In this document: positions 10,872 to 22,667 of the stretch, one piece after another
Layout: each line of letters opens with the position of its first letter
Numbering within the stretch: the stretch's first letter is position 1
Assembly (NCBI GenBank): GCA_003049465.1
Contig: PYSS01000013.1
Span: forward strand, 334,360 to 398,359
Direction: 5' to 3'
DNA length: 64,000 bases
DNA from: Magnaporthiopsis rhizophila
Taxonomy: Eukaryota > Ascomycota > Sordariomycetes > Magnaporthales > Magnaporthaceae
Notes under the pieces: generated by a model
What the model saw: only the letters and a program-made list of their open reading frames with translations
Databases searched by the model: none
Told to the model about the DNA's origin: nothing
Made by a program: the position numbers and the translations under genes

Positions 10872-12058
10872 ATGTCCCCCATCCGCCGCTACCTGCGCAT
10901 CACGAAATATTCGGTCCTCGAGGTCCGCATATACCTCGACAACCCGGCCCTCGCGCACACGTGGCTGCTGAACCCGCGGGACCCCGTCCTGCCCAAAGTC
11001 ATCGAGAGCGTGCGCCCCTTGGTGCTGCCGAAGCTACGGGAGGAGAGGGAGCGGTCAAGAAAAAAGAACACGAAAAAGAAGGCCATCAAGGATGTCGTCG
11101 TAGAAGGTGAGCATCCTCGGTGCTACTGTGAAAGAAAGGAAAACACAGACGGACTAACGCAAGGCAACTTGCCACATGCACAGACGACTTCGAGGTGGCC
11201 ATTTTCCTGACCGAAACAAACACGCGGCACAGCATCCTTTACAAGCACAAGCATGCCCGGGACAAGACGCAGACGCGGCTACGATCCAACTCCAAAAAGC
11301 TCACAGGCGGTGAGGAGGGCTCCTCGCGCGAGGCAGCCATCGATCTGGGCGGCGACGATGACAAGGCCGGCGGCGACGGTGAGGGCGATGCCGCCGGCAT
11401 AGAGTTGATACAGACGGCAGACGGGGACGAGATCCCCATTCTGCGCCATGAGGACAGCGATGGCAGCGATGGCGCCGACCCTATCTCGCTGCACGACATT
11501 CCTGAAGCCCCTGAGTCTGGCCTTGGCGAGGGGGCTGCGGCGGCGCGAGGCATCAAACGACGACGGCGGCAGCCAGCCCGAAGCGGGGCCGTCGCTCTAG
11601 ACGATGTGAGTGATGGTAATGAGGACAGCAGCGTCAGGGCCCCTGGAAACGGGGACGGCGATTATGTTGTCGTCGATAGCGAAGACGAGAACAACAGTCA
11701 GGACGGGGACGACAGCCAGGCCGAAGACGCAACAAGACCACCCAAGCGAGTCAGGGCCGGCGGCGGTGAGAAGGAGGGCGAGAAGAAGAAGAAGGTGGCG
11801 CTGGACGTGTCGTACGAAGGGTTCGCCATCTACGGGCGCGTGCTCTGCCTGGTGATCAAGAGGCGCGGCAACGCACCATCGTCGGGCGCCCGCTCGGCTG
11901 CTGCTGCTGCCCCTTCCGCATCCGGAAAAGCTCCGGCTACCAGCAGCACCCTTCGGAGGGGGGTGGCCGCTGGCGGCGGCGGCGGACAGGCGCGGATGGA
12001 GAACTGGATCGCGTCGACGCAAATAATGCCGGAAGCTGAGCAGGCGGAGGAGGGATGA
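10872..12058 (+). CDS. Conserved-looking acidic/basic protein of unknown function
   Basis: I do not recognise a characterised family. Two exons, 10872-11106 and 11184-12058 (intron 77 bp, GTGAGC...CACAG with CTAAC), total 1,110 nt and 369 aa in frame; the junction reads VVVE|DDFEVAIFLTE. The N-terminal ~120 residues look folded (RRYLRITKYSVLEVRIYLDN, WLLNPRDPVLPKVIE, then a Lys/Arg-rich helix and FLTETNTRHSILYK). The middle is long and acidic with KRRRR and PPKRVR basic patches that could be nuclear localisation signals. The end has a second conserved-looking block, VALDVSYEGFAIYGRVLCLV, and a terminal MENWIASTQ motif. Nuclear location is inferred from the basic clusters only. The folded ends separated by disorder suggest a scaffold-type protein. 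Confidence 0.75.
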
Positions 12059-15000
12059 GGGGTAGCGCACAGGAATACGAGGAGGAGGAGGAAAGAAAAA
12101 TGACAGCTCACACCACACCACACCACACCACACCACACGACGCATATGTGATTCGGACATGGGGTCATTTTGGTCATGAGGCCGACACCGACTTTGCGCA
12201 GCTGGCCGTGGGCTGGCCGGTCTACATGCGACCCAGATCAGTTGGGGGATGCGATTTTCGCAGGGCAGGCAGGCGGACAACACACAATACGAGCGGTCTG
12301 GTGCTGCGTGTTTCGACCGCCTCGCCGGGGTCCTTGCCTATTTCGCCGTGTCGCAGATGCCTACCTAGGTATGCAATGCAGCTTCCCGTCCATCCGCCCA
12401 TCTGACGGTGGTGAGCGTGAGTCCCTGTGTACCTACCTATTTCCGATACCCACCTCACTGGTCGGCCACGTCCGCTGTCAAGAAAAACCCGCCGAGGGGA
12501 GGGCTTACAGGGAAGGGCACGAGCGAGATCACGCGGGACAGGTTATACACGGGACGTGGCATCTCGTGTCGGACGGGGGCAATATACAATAATAGATAGA
12601 TATGCAAACAACATGCTATCCCGTCTATCCACCACGGAATTGTGCAGCTCAGACATGGGATACGAGCGAGCCTGGCGAGAAAAGCGGACGACGGTGCTAG
12701 CCATGAGCTGCGGGGTCATTCTACGGCATTTGCCGACGACCTGTACGACCGAGCGCGTATGCGTGGACGAGGCAGCCGGTGTGGTCTGGGCGGGCAGGCC
12801 TTTTTTCTTGCCTCAGTGGATCATGAGCTATCACATCGGACTCCCGAATCCCCTCCCGGTCTTTCTGAAAGGCCGGCAAATAAAGACAAACCAAGCTTTT
12901 TTTTGGTCTCTTGCAGTCTACGATAGGCTAGGTAAGGTGTTCGGGTGCGAGTTGCGGGTGCCATCTCGTCACTCGGTACGTCGGGCCAGTCTCGCCTAGA
13001 TGAGGGCCTGGATGAGGACCAGACGAAGGAGGCCGAATCGGCGACCTACCTACCTAGGTAGGTAGGTATGTACGGGCCAGCCACGGCGCCATCCATCGTG
13101 GATCGTGGGGTCTACGGGCCTCCATGCGTTGCATTGCGGTATGCAAGGAGCACTGGAGGCGAGACGGGCGGGTTTGATCGGTACCAGCGCTGTCTGCGTG
13201 GTGGTTCGATTGGCCTCGGCCCCCAAGCCAAGCAAGCCCGAAAAAAAAGAGAGGCCATTCAGGGCGGGCCCGGGCCCTGGCGCTGACTTTTTATGTTCCA
13301 TGTTTACTTCAGGCACTCTCTTATTCGAGTTCCGACTGGCCCTCGGTGATGGGGCCATGATCGTCCCTACCAAAAAGAACGGATGAGGGGGTGTTGTCCG
13401 TTTTTCCTGGAGCGGCCGCGGCGCAGGAGACCAAAACAATCCATGGAAATGATCCTTCCAACGGGAGAAGGAAAAATAGTATGCCCGTGCATGCATTTCG
13501 TCCAAATACGAATTGGCCAATGGGCTCGGAGACGGGCGACAACTGAAACAGGCACAAACAGCGGCGCCTCGCTGACGCGGTGAGCATCAATTGCGGTTTG
13601 TTCCTCCAGGAGCATCTTTTTGGGATGGAGCACGATGGCCCGGCGGCACGGAAGCCAAAACGGAAATGCCTGCCGCCTTTCAAGACCTCGGCTCTGTATA
13701 GCGTACTGTGTAATACAGGGCAGCGCAAGCCCGATTTCCAAAAATATCTGCGCGCGGCAAGCAGCAGCCAGCCCACTCAGGCTAGTACTAGCGGGCGCCA
13801 GGCTGTGTTGTCCGGGGGCCCTGTCTGTTGGGTTGTCTCTCGACATTTCGCTAGAGGGCGGCCAGCAGAGAGGGTGTCTGACGTGGTAAAAAGGCTTACC
13901 AGGGCCAAGCGAGCTGGTTGACACATTTGTGTTAGCGGCGGCCTGGTTGCCGGGTACGGTACTCGTTTTGTCATATCTCTGTTTGTGGCGGCAGGGCTTG
14001 CAAGTTTTACGAACAGCCAGCTAAACAAGCGAGAGGAGGCTTGCATTGTTTCCATTTGGCGCCCGTTCATATCGATGTAAACAGCTAAACCAACCCTAGC
14101 CTTAATCGCAGCCTTTTTTTTTTTTTGCCAGCATTGTCCTCGCATCCCCCACCCGCATCCCTTCAACCCCTGTACTCATCACATCACACGCCCCTCGAAT
14201 CGCGGGACTTTCAATTAGCGAACAAAAAAAAAAGAAAGGAGTCTTGCCTTGCTCTGCCAACAAAAAAAGACGCAGGGGCGGAAAAAGCCAGGCGGTCATC
14301 ACAGCTAACAACTAGCAAACCGGGCAGCTGGGGGCTAAAAAGGCAGGTGGGCGGGCGGGCGGGCGGCTGGGAAAGGGCACCTGGGCTGAACGAGTGGGAC
14401 CAGACGCGGCCAGCATCTGCCGCCCGGGCGGGGTCGTCCGGCCGTCCTGCGGCCTGCACTGCGCTGTGCTGTGCTGTGCTTTTGCAGTGCGGCATTGATG
14501 TTTCGCAAATCGCAAATCAGTCCATCCCATTCATATACAATACATACAGAAATAACCCCTTTGATACCACGCACCCACGACATCCCTTTTTTTTTTTTTT
14601 TTTTTGATAAGGAAAGATCATCGAAAAGGGGGAGAGAGAGGGGCCAAGATACCACCAGCACTTGCATGCTGACCGCGCCAAGAGGTCGCAGAACAGAATG
14701 AAAAGAGGGGAAGGGAAGGCAGCTAAGACATCTCAGGCACGCCTCTCCGATCGATGACCTTTCCCGCCCTTCTGCTGTGACGGGGGTGCACGTAAAAGCA
14801 GAGACACACCAGCCATCTCGACGCATGGAGGCATGGTACATTTGTCCCAAGTACCTCGGGGCGTCGGTACTTGTTTGGGTGGATGATGCCGTTAGTGTCC
14901 TCCCTCTATTTCCCCTCTCTCTCGGCTGTATGTATGCGGATCTTTCTTTTCTTTTTCGGGTCGTTTGAGGGTGTGTGGTATAGTGGTCAGAAAACTTGGC

Positions 15001-16538
15001 CCAATAGTGCAGTTTCCAAGCACGGCATCCCATCCCCCTCCTATGAGGATGGCCGGAGATAGTTAGTGCCCGGCTGCCCTTGGTGCGGTTCCAGGGACAC
15101 GTCTCTGACGTAGTATTGGCAAGAAAAAAGAACCAGCACAGTCAGACGGCCGACCTGGGCTTTGAGTCACCTACGTAAGGGATTTGTGTCGCTGCTGGAG
15201 GAGGAGGAGTGTAGATCCGATCCTTCGGTGGACGCCGCTGATGACACGACCGTTTCGGGTCAGAACAGCCTGACCAACGGAGGCCCGCCATCTGCCGTGA
15301 CTGTGATTGCCAACACATAGCTAGGTCCACGTGGGCTTTGGTATGAAGCACCCCCGGGAATCTGGAAGTGGGAGGGCGGCAGCATGAGCGGATTGGTGCT
15401 CCTTATTTTAGCGAGATTCTTTTTTACTATGCCTGCATTATCATACATTTATATGTGCGCATCATCACTCGACAGAATACAACACGTTCTGCGCAGGCCA
15501 AGGGAAACGATAAGAGCCGGCCCCACGCTGTGATGTTACATATGTAACTGCACTGTGCGTATGTGCACTGTAAGTGCCCTCATGCTCGTATCCGCCCGCC
15601 CGCCGGCGTCCTCCGGCGAGCGAGTGAGTTTTTCGCTTGCGGCTCCGCCGGCCAGGGGTCCCCCACGGCGTTGCAGGTTGAAATGGCACCAGCGGCCACA
15701 CACACGATACCCACACACACAAAGCGGGTGGGCGGACGGACGGACTTGGGATTCTGTGATTTATCTCTGTTGGTGGTCATCGCATAGTGGTGGGATTATC
15801 TCGTGTGTCGGGGCTCCGAATAAAGCATGTCGCTCGCGTATAACATGCGGGTGCAATATCTGCCGCCCGCCCCCAAATACCAGCATATGCTGCTGCAATG
15901 GCATTCCACGTCAGCGGGTCTCATGGAGTAAGATGCTGACGCCCCGTGTTTATTTTCTGGAGAGGCTGTGCACGGCTGGCTGTTGGGGTGACAAGTCCCA
16001 ATGGGCGCACCTGCTATGGATGAAACAAGTCGTTTTGCTCATCATTGCAAAATCTCACGGCGGCGTGCCGCTCTTGCGTACGGCGGACTGTTTGACGGCG
16101 ATTGCCGAAACATTAAGCAAGGAAACAAACAGATCCATAAATACACCATCCTATACCTAAAATGCACATCTTGTCACATCCAACCGGCAAGGCGGTGGTG
16201 ATAAGACCAAGCCATAGCCCGGCATCACAAGGACTTGGCGGTGGGCCACACCTGTCCAGCCGAGGGTGTAAACGTAAAGACATCACGTATTGGCCCATCT
16301 CCACCATCTGGTGTAGGTGTGTGTGTGTCACGGTGGCTGGCGCCAGCGGTGACGGGAAAAGCAGGTTTCATTGTTTTGCTCGCTCCGCGCCCGGGCGATA
16401 CGCTACGAGGGAGGAGATGAATAACCAAGGAAAAGAAAAAAAATGAGATCGACAAGTCATTACCACCTACGCAAAGAGCCAAACCGCGCACGCGCGCCGT
16501 TTTGTAACAGGGGTGATTGACGCTCGCTTGTGCTAGCC
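12059..16538. other. Gene-poor stretch, first part of the 22-kb desert
   Basis: No supportable gene. It has balanced base composition with simple-sequence features: CACAC/ACCAC pentamer run at 12110-12137, TACC/GGTA palindromic cluster at 13043-13070, A/T homopolymers near 14117, 14224 and 14586-14605, and GCGG tetramers at 14349-14366. Short open frames are scattered on both strands with no family resemblance. Confidence 0.6.
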
Positions 16539-16700
16539 TCATCCGTCCCTGAGCCGTCCCGGCCCTGATGAGGTAACAACCAGGGCCGATCGACAAGGCG
16601 CTTGCGCGTGGTCCTCGATAGCGTCCCTCAGTCTCCGCTCAAAGTCAGGCCCCTTGTCGATTGCCGTCACTACATCGACGCCCTCTGACCGGAATGTGTC
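16539..16700 (-). pseudogene. Possible relic of a ferric-reductase-like NAD-binding domain
   Basis: A reverse-strand frame about 50 codons long reads TFRSEGVDVVTAIDKGPDF, then ERRLRDAIEDHA and SALVVTSSGPGRLRDG before a stop at 16539-16541. The GPDF and SSGPG spacing resembles the C-terminal NAD-binding end of fungal ferric reductases/NADPH oxidases (a xxPDF...SxGPG pattern). No adjoining exon with the FAD-binding or transmembrane part is visible on either side, so if real it is a decayed fragment. The resemblance is from memory and weak. Confidence 0.3.
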
Positions 16701-19152
16701 GGTAAAAAAAAATAAAAGAAAAAGTACCAAATCGAGCAAGCATCATCCTGAAACCCACTATATCCCCCTCCGATGATGTGGGTCAAATCCAAGGCTGCCA
16801 GCCTTTTTTTTTTTTCCTATCTTGTTTTTTCAGCTTGGTACGTGGAGCACATCAGACATCATAGGATCGGGTTAGCCATATTGCCTAATGCTCGCGAGAT
16901 TTACCAGAAGCGATATGGTATCCAGTCCGGCTTTTTTTACGGATTGCCGAAACCGGTAGACCTTGGGGCTACGATTGATCGCTTTGCCGGATGCCACCAG
17001 CCAAGGCACGGGACACCCAGGCCATTGAGCTAATTCTCGCTGGTTCCTGACATTCCCGAGGCGGCGTGCCGGCACCGCCGACGGCGAGCGGTTTTGCGGC
17101 CGTTCTGGCCGACGTGCCGACGCGTCTCCCCTCTCCCCACCTGGCCATAGTAAATCACACAATATTAAAACACGAGCGCCGCCACGTGTTGAAGGGGTTG
17201 CATCCTCGGCTGTGCCTGAATGAAACTCCGCCAGTCCGCCACGCCAATCATGTCATTAAAAACGCGTCTGTTCCGAATTTTTCGTCGTTGTTGAAAGAAG
17301 GAAATGGGCAGACTAAAGCCGTCGCCAAGGCCCATTCGTTCTCGCCTGCGTGCCCTGTCTCCGCGTCTCCCTTAAAAGTACCAGCCCGTGATCTTCAGGG
17401 GGGCGGCTCTGTGGACTGGTTTTACCCCTGCATTCCACGTGGGATGGCTTGCGTTTTTGTGGAGCTAGCTCAGGACAGCTGGGTCCGAGCAGCCGGAAAC
17501 GTCGAGCACCGGGAGAAATTTCTGAGACTTTTTCTTATTCGTCCTTCCCGTCCTCATTTTGTAAGCACACAGGTTCTGATTGGCCGCCGTGGGACACAAC
17601 GCATCCCCAGTCGGGCTACCTTTAATTACGGGCAAGCCGGACAGCGGCTGATGGTGGGTGCTTTGTCCCTGTCATCAGGTGATCAGCCAGGCCAGCCCTT
17701 GATCCGGCAGAAGGGCGCGCAGAACCAAATCGGGAGAGCCTCGGCTCTCGTGCCCGACCGGGGTAATGGGTCGAGAAGAGAGGCGCTGGAAGCAAATGGA
17801 GCTGAAAATTCATTCTCCATCGTGGGTCAAGGTTACCAAATTCGCTTTCTCGCGCCGCTGAACTGCATACCTTGCCCATATCAGAAGCTTATCATCATCA
17901 TGCAAGGAGCGCCAGGGATCCTATTCTCGACTCGGGCGCTTACGACCTTGGATCTGAGCGGTCATAATATGGATATGAATCCACACATACGGGCGTAGGC
18001 AATCCGAGCAGCTGGGTCTCTCACCGTCCGTGCCTGTCGGTCCTGTCAGCCACCCTATGGGCCCGACAGCGAGTCACCTGCCCGGGTTCGATGACGGGGA
18101 GCGACCGCTTGGTGTCAGCATGAACCTGCTGCCTCCCCGCATAAGCCGTCAGCCTTTCCCAGAACGGGGTTTTTTGCTCCTCCTTTGACCTAGCTCGCAA
18201 GCCACCTGGCTGGATGGGTGGATATGGTGTACGTACGAGCCTGCTTTTCGACTTGGTTCAAAACACACTCCCCCGCCCACTCAAATGCAACGTAGCCGGA
18301 TGTGGAAGGTTCGTCAATCTCTGAGGCTGACGATGAGCAGGCCAAGATGAGAACACAAAACTGCCCACTCCGCGCGGCGTCTGTCATACCGTAGACCTGT
18401 CGAGCTGGGTGGGCGGACCAAATAGCCACGTATGCGGGGCACTCTGGAAAACGCCGCTTATGGAGCCAGCCATGTCTTTTGTAGCGTGAAACTCTGACAT
18501 GTCATGCACGTGGACGACGTCCACTGCGGCGCAGTTGCGGTGGGAAAATGAATAGTTCAGCAAATAAACACGGCTGCGAGCTTTCGTGGCATTCCCAGAG
18601 AGGACGGTTGAACTGCAAAGCACAGCCAGTAGGAAGTGCAGAACGCGATGAGGGGACCAGCAGGGGTGGTGCAGCGCGCCCGATAGGGTTTGCACAGGTA
18701 CGTCACGAACGTGTACCGCAAAGGACACAAGGAAATTGTTTCTGATGTGAGCTCGGGAACAGGGGGGCACAACAGAAAAGATCCAAGACAACACGAGCCA
18801 GAACATCACGGCGGGGCTTTTGCCCGTGTCGGTGTGTGCGAAACTCAAGTTCACCGACTGTGGGGATCGTCCCTCACCGCCAGCCTTTTTCCTCGCCATG
18901 CCCATGAGCTGTGGGGAGATTACATGTCGTCATGACCACAGAGAAGAGTGGGAGACGAGGGAAAAAAAAAAAAAAACAGGGACGAGGATATGACATAGCA
19001 GATCCACCGCCAACGCACAAGGAGCAAACTTTCCGACCCGAGCCGACCGCTGCACAGTTTCACATCCAAGGCCCCCTCACTTGGATTTTCTTGAACCGGA
19101 GACCAGGCAGCCGCGCCTGGTCTCACCGAATAGGCATCCACATTTTCTCCCT

Positions 19153-19194
<42 letters not shown>

Positions 19195-20560
19195 TAAACG
19201 GGGACAAGGATTGATCCTTGGAATCGGGCTGTGATGGATCAGATGACTGGTGTCGGGTTGCATTTATCTTCCGAACCTCCGGGGTATCTAACAAGGGGTT
19301 AAATGAAGGTGACGGATGTTGCTCCACCTGGCTGGGCTGAGAAATATCAACAAGGAAAGAAAAACGAAGAAAACGAGGAAACCCGAATCAAGACCAAAAA
19401 CAAGGACAAAATAGGCTAAAGTAAATGCTGTCGGGCGAGCCTGAATTCCCGCCGCCCGCCCGGCGCGGATAGCGTGTCTCTTGCTGAATGGCCGCAAAAC
19501 GACAAGCTCAACTTGCTAGCGCGACAGACAGCCCTATGTATGCCCCATGCACAACAGCGGACGAGGCCATCACAAGCACGACATCTCCCATAGCAGCAGG
19601 GCGGGGCGGGGACGGACTGCGGGCACCCCGGGGGAGGGGCGATGGTGTTTCTTGCTCGGCCGGCCGGGCTGCTTTAACGGCCGAGCGCGGCTGGGTTTTG
19701 GGCTGGCTACTGTAGAGTGTTTCTCCGCCCGGTCCGGCGTTTGAAACGGGGCGGACGACGGTCACACAGGCAGAGAGAGATGACGAGGCAGGTAGGCAGA
19801 TGGATGTTCAGTACCCCTCCCCCCTTTTTCTCATCTTTCTTTTTTACTTCCAACTAATTGTTCAGTCCTTGGATCATACCGGGGGCTCGCAGGGTGATGA
19901 AAACCACATATTAAAGGCATGTGCACAGGTGGAAGTTTTACGTCACCACACCTTGCCGACGCAAGCCTCCACTCCCGCCTGGAAAATGAGAAATCCGCTC
20001 TGCCCGTCGCCCACATATTACACCACTGCTTTGCACGAAAACGCACCCGCTTTTTCTTTTCCTTATTTCCCTATTTCTTTTTTTTTTTTTTTTTTTTTCC
20101 CCGCCTCTCCAGTATGCCACCACATAGCCAGATACTATCAAATAGCACTGTACGTTCTATATATAGGTAGCGCTCGGACGTTGCGTTTTCGCTGTGGCAT
20201 CGTTGGCATTTGAACTTTCGCCTCGGCCCGCCCGGCATCCAGCGACCTTGGAAAGAAAAGGAACGGATTGGCACCCGGCAGGTAGGTTCCTATTTTTGCC
20301 TACAATCCCGACACGGATTCTTTGGCTAGATACTGCCTGTGTATTTCGTTGTTTTCGACAGGGGAAATAATGGTTTTCTTTTCCTTGTAGGTATAACAGT
20401 GGAAAATTACAAGCGCGACAAATAAATAGGTTCCGTACTCGCTTTCCCAGGCACCTGTTAAGAGCCTGCATACCGATGATCAGTCAAGTCCACGAGCAGC
20501 AATGCAAATACTGGGGACTGGGCCCCTGCAGCCCTGCGACTCCTTTCCAGGGTCATACCC
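16701..20560. other. Gene-poor stretch with very long A-tract
   Basis: Contains an uninterrupted A-tract of 36 at 19155-19190, A-runs at 18961-18976 and T-runs at 16803-16815 and about 20079-20098. A 310-codon frame at 17066-17998 opens at GTG, lacks codon bias and is not accepted. No gene recognised. Confidence 0.55.
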
Positions 20561-20597
<37 letters not shown>

Positions 20598-20598
20598 A
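20561..20598. repeat. Palindromic T17-A21 tract
   Basis: Seventeen T directly followed by twenty-one A, so 17 bp can pair as a hairpin. It lies about 100 bp from a sequence matching a MITE terminal repeat and may be an expanded remnant or a cloning/assembly-sensitive site. Confidence 0.8.
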
Positions 20599-20700
20599 TC
20601 CGACGCGGTTCGAATGATGGTAGGTTGAGCTCGCCTTGATTTGTAGGCAAACGAAATGTTTCTTGTTCGTAATGGTGATAAACTTGTTCGCCAGGCTATC

Positions 20701-20724
20701 AACGTTTACGATCTTGGAAGGGTG
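20701..20724. mobile_element. Lone terminal inverted repeat related to the MITE at 38.9 kb
   Basis: This 24-bp segment (AACGTTTACGATC...GAAGGGTG) matches the right terminal repeat of the element at 38865-38992 at 22 of 24 positions. A matching opposite end is not evident; the sequence about 130-160 bp upstream is occupied by the T17-A21 tract. Read as a truncated or decayed copy. Confidence 0.5.
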
Positions 20725-20835
20725 GCAAGTGTAGGTGGTATTTACAACTCCACCAGAGATTGATTTTGGAGTCTCGCATTGACCGCTGTCAAAAAGCCGA
20801 CTCATGATGTTCCTCCGCAGGCCGCCGAGGTGGCG

Positions 20836-20845
20836 TATATAAAAA
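20836..20845 (+). promoter_or_regulatory. TATA box of the small secreted protein gene
   Basis: TATATAAAAA about 230 bp upstream of ATG 21069, followed by a very pyrimidine-rich leader (about 20870-21010, mostly T/C), the arrangement typical of strongly expressed fungal genes. Confidence 0.55.
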
Positions 20846-21068
20846 CTGCTCGACCTACTTGATGGCCTTTTTTTGCTTCCTTTTCCCTCACCCACAACCA
20901 TTCACCTGGTTTTTGAATATCTCCTTTTGTCCTACTCATTTTCCTTTCGGTTTTTTTTTCTTTCTTGTTTTTTTTTTTCTCTTCTTCTTCTTCTTTTTCT
21001 TCGTTCCGTCCCAACCTCAACACCAACCAAAACCTACCACCATCCATCCCCCGGCGGAAAAAGAAAAT

Positions 21069-21296
21069 ATGCATTTTTCCGCCGTCTTCAAAGCTGCCGC
21101 CATCCTGGCCCTTTCGGCCGCCCCGGCACTTGCGCTCCCCACACCCGGATGCAGCGATCTCACCGCCCGAGACGCTGGCGACGGCGACGGCCAGCTCGTC
21201 GCGAGGGGATGCGCGCCCTCCAAGCCCAAGAAGGTCACCCCCTTTCCCTGGGGCGGAACCCTCGGCCCCCGGCCCAGGCCCAGGCCCCGAGGCTAA
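21069..21296 (+). CDS. Small secreted protein, 75 aa, Arg/Pro tail
   Basis: Not recognised as a known family. ATG 21069 sits in a good context (AAAATATG) after a TATA box and a CT-rich leader. The protein has a clear signal peptide (MHFSAVFKAAAILALSAAPA, likely cut near ALA), two cysteines in the mature part, a possible Kex2-like processing region at QLVARG, and a C-terminal basic proline/arginine repeat (PRPRPRPRG). It is the only convincing gene inside the 22-kb desert. Small size, secretion signal and isolation make it an effector-like or antimicrobial-like candidate, but that is inference. Stop TAA 21294-21296. The longer in-frame upstream extension only translates the T-rich leader. Confidence 0.65.
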   Translation: MHFSAVFKAAAILALSAAPALALPTPGCSDLTARDAGDGDGQLVARGCAPSKPKKVTPFPWGGTLGPRPRPRPRG

Positions 21297-22636
21297 GCTT
21301 CGACACGGCGCGACAGTCGCATGGAAATGTGGTGGTCTCTTTGGGAAGAGGCTTTTTCCCCCTCCGCATTTGAAAGGAGTTGCATAAACGGGCGTTAGCT
21401 ACTTGAATGATTGGTCCAACGGGACAAGGGCATGGCAAGCAATACGACATTTCCTTTCCCACACTTGACGCTTTCCATATTTACTTTTCCGTAGTTGGTG
21501 ATCGAAACCTGAGCTTTGCCTATGTACCTACCAGGGAGTCGTGCCAGTAAGTATCTAAGCGTGGAATTTGGGAAGCCATTGTGCCAGTGTCTTCACTTGT
21601 TTCCGTGCCCCGCACAGCGTTGCTGGGATTATTACCAAAGGATTCCGTTGCCCAGTGGGTATCCTGTCGCATTGTGGCTGTAAAGGCCACGCGCCACACC
21701 CTGCAATTGGGAAACCCAAGCCTGGGGTCCTGATGCCAACGAGACGGCACAAAGCCGCGCCTTAATAACGAGATGAGGGAATTTGTCACTTCTTTTATCC
21801 TTTCGGCTGTTTGCATTCCCCTCTTCTAATTAAAGCCACCTGCAGTTGTCATTGGTTGGCTAGTTTGGAGCCGCACGGGTGAGGTCCAACGTCTGCTTCC
21901 GCGGAAAGCACCGGTTTTACTTTTATGCTTGAATGCATGCTGCACGGCAAATCTCAAAATACCACCGCGCTTGTTTCATCAAAATCGATATGTCAAGCAA
22001 GCGGCGTCGATGATGGCATATGTATGTACGGTACTTGTGTAAAATGCTGGGGAAGGTCCTCTTTTTCCCTGGTCCTTGTAGATGCCAAAGCCTTGTCCCC
22101 CGTCCGGATCGGCGGCAGGGTTGGTGTGGGTACGTAATTGCGCTTCTCGGCTGCACAGCCAGTGTTGTTTCGGCGTTTCACCAGGGCACGGGGTGAGTCC
22201 TGTCCGGGTAAACAATGCGGGAGGCGGCGCTACGCTTTACGGGTGGTCGATTGTGAACCTTGTCTGTAGCTCTGAATGCCAAGGACTGGCGACAGAGCCC
22301 GGGTCGGGGCCGGCACATCGGTGAATCCTGGTCACTAGGCAGGGCTTCGAGGTCCCGTCTCTCCATGCCGCTGCTGCCCAGCCCGCACTTCCCATCGGCC
22401 TCACCCACAGTCCCGTTTCCGTCCGACAGACAGACAGACAGACAGCGGCAATCAACGTCAGCCACGCCTTGAAGGTTCGTCCCGGCAAACTTTAAAGAGG
22501 TTTCAGGAGCGGTACAGTCCACGCAACATAAAGTGCAAACTTTGAAGTCTGTTTGTTTAAAGCGTCCCGGCAGTTGTGGGATTACAAAGGCATCGAGATC
22601 GTCAAGGGGTTGCAGATGCAGTGGACTGACTTGTCG

Positions 22637-22665
<29 letters not shown>
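22637..22665. repeat. (AC)n microsatellite
   Basis: About fourteen perfect AC dinucleotides. Confidence 0.9.

Positions 22666-22667
<2 letters not shown>

Noticed and set aside
14970..15010. tRNA-like TGGTATAGTGGTCAG
   Set aside because: A-box-like only; no anticodon arm, B-box or acceptor pairing.
17066..17998. 310-codon open frame (+)
   Set aside because: Opens at GTG rather than ATG, shows no codon bias like neighbouring genes and no recognisable motif; likely chance.
20859..21068. In-frame N-terminal extension of the small secreted protein
   Set aside because: Only translates the T-rich leader (poly-Phe) and would bury the signal peptide.
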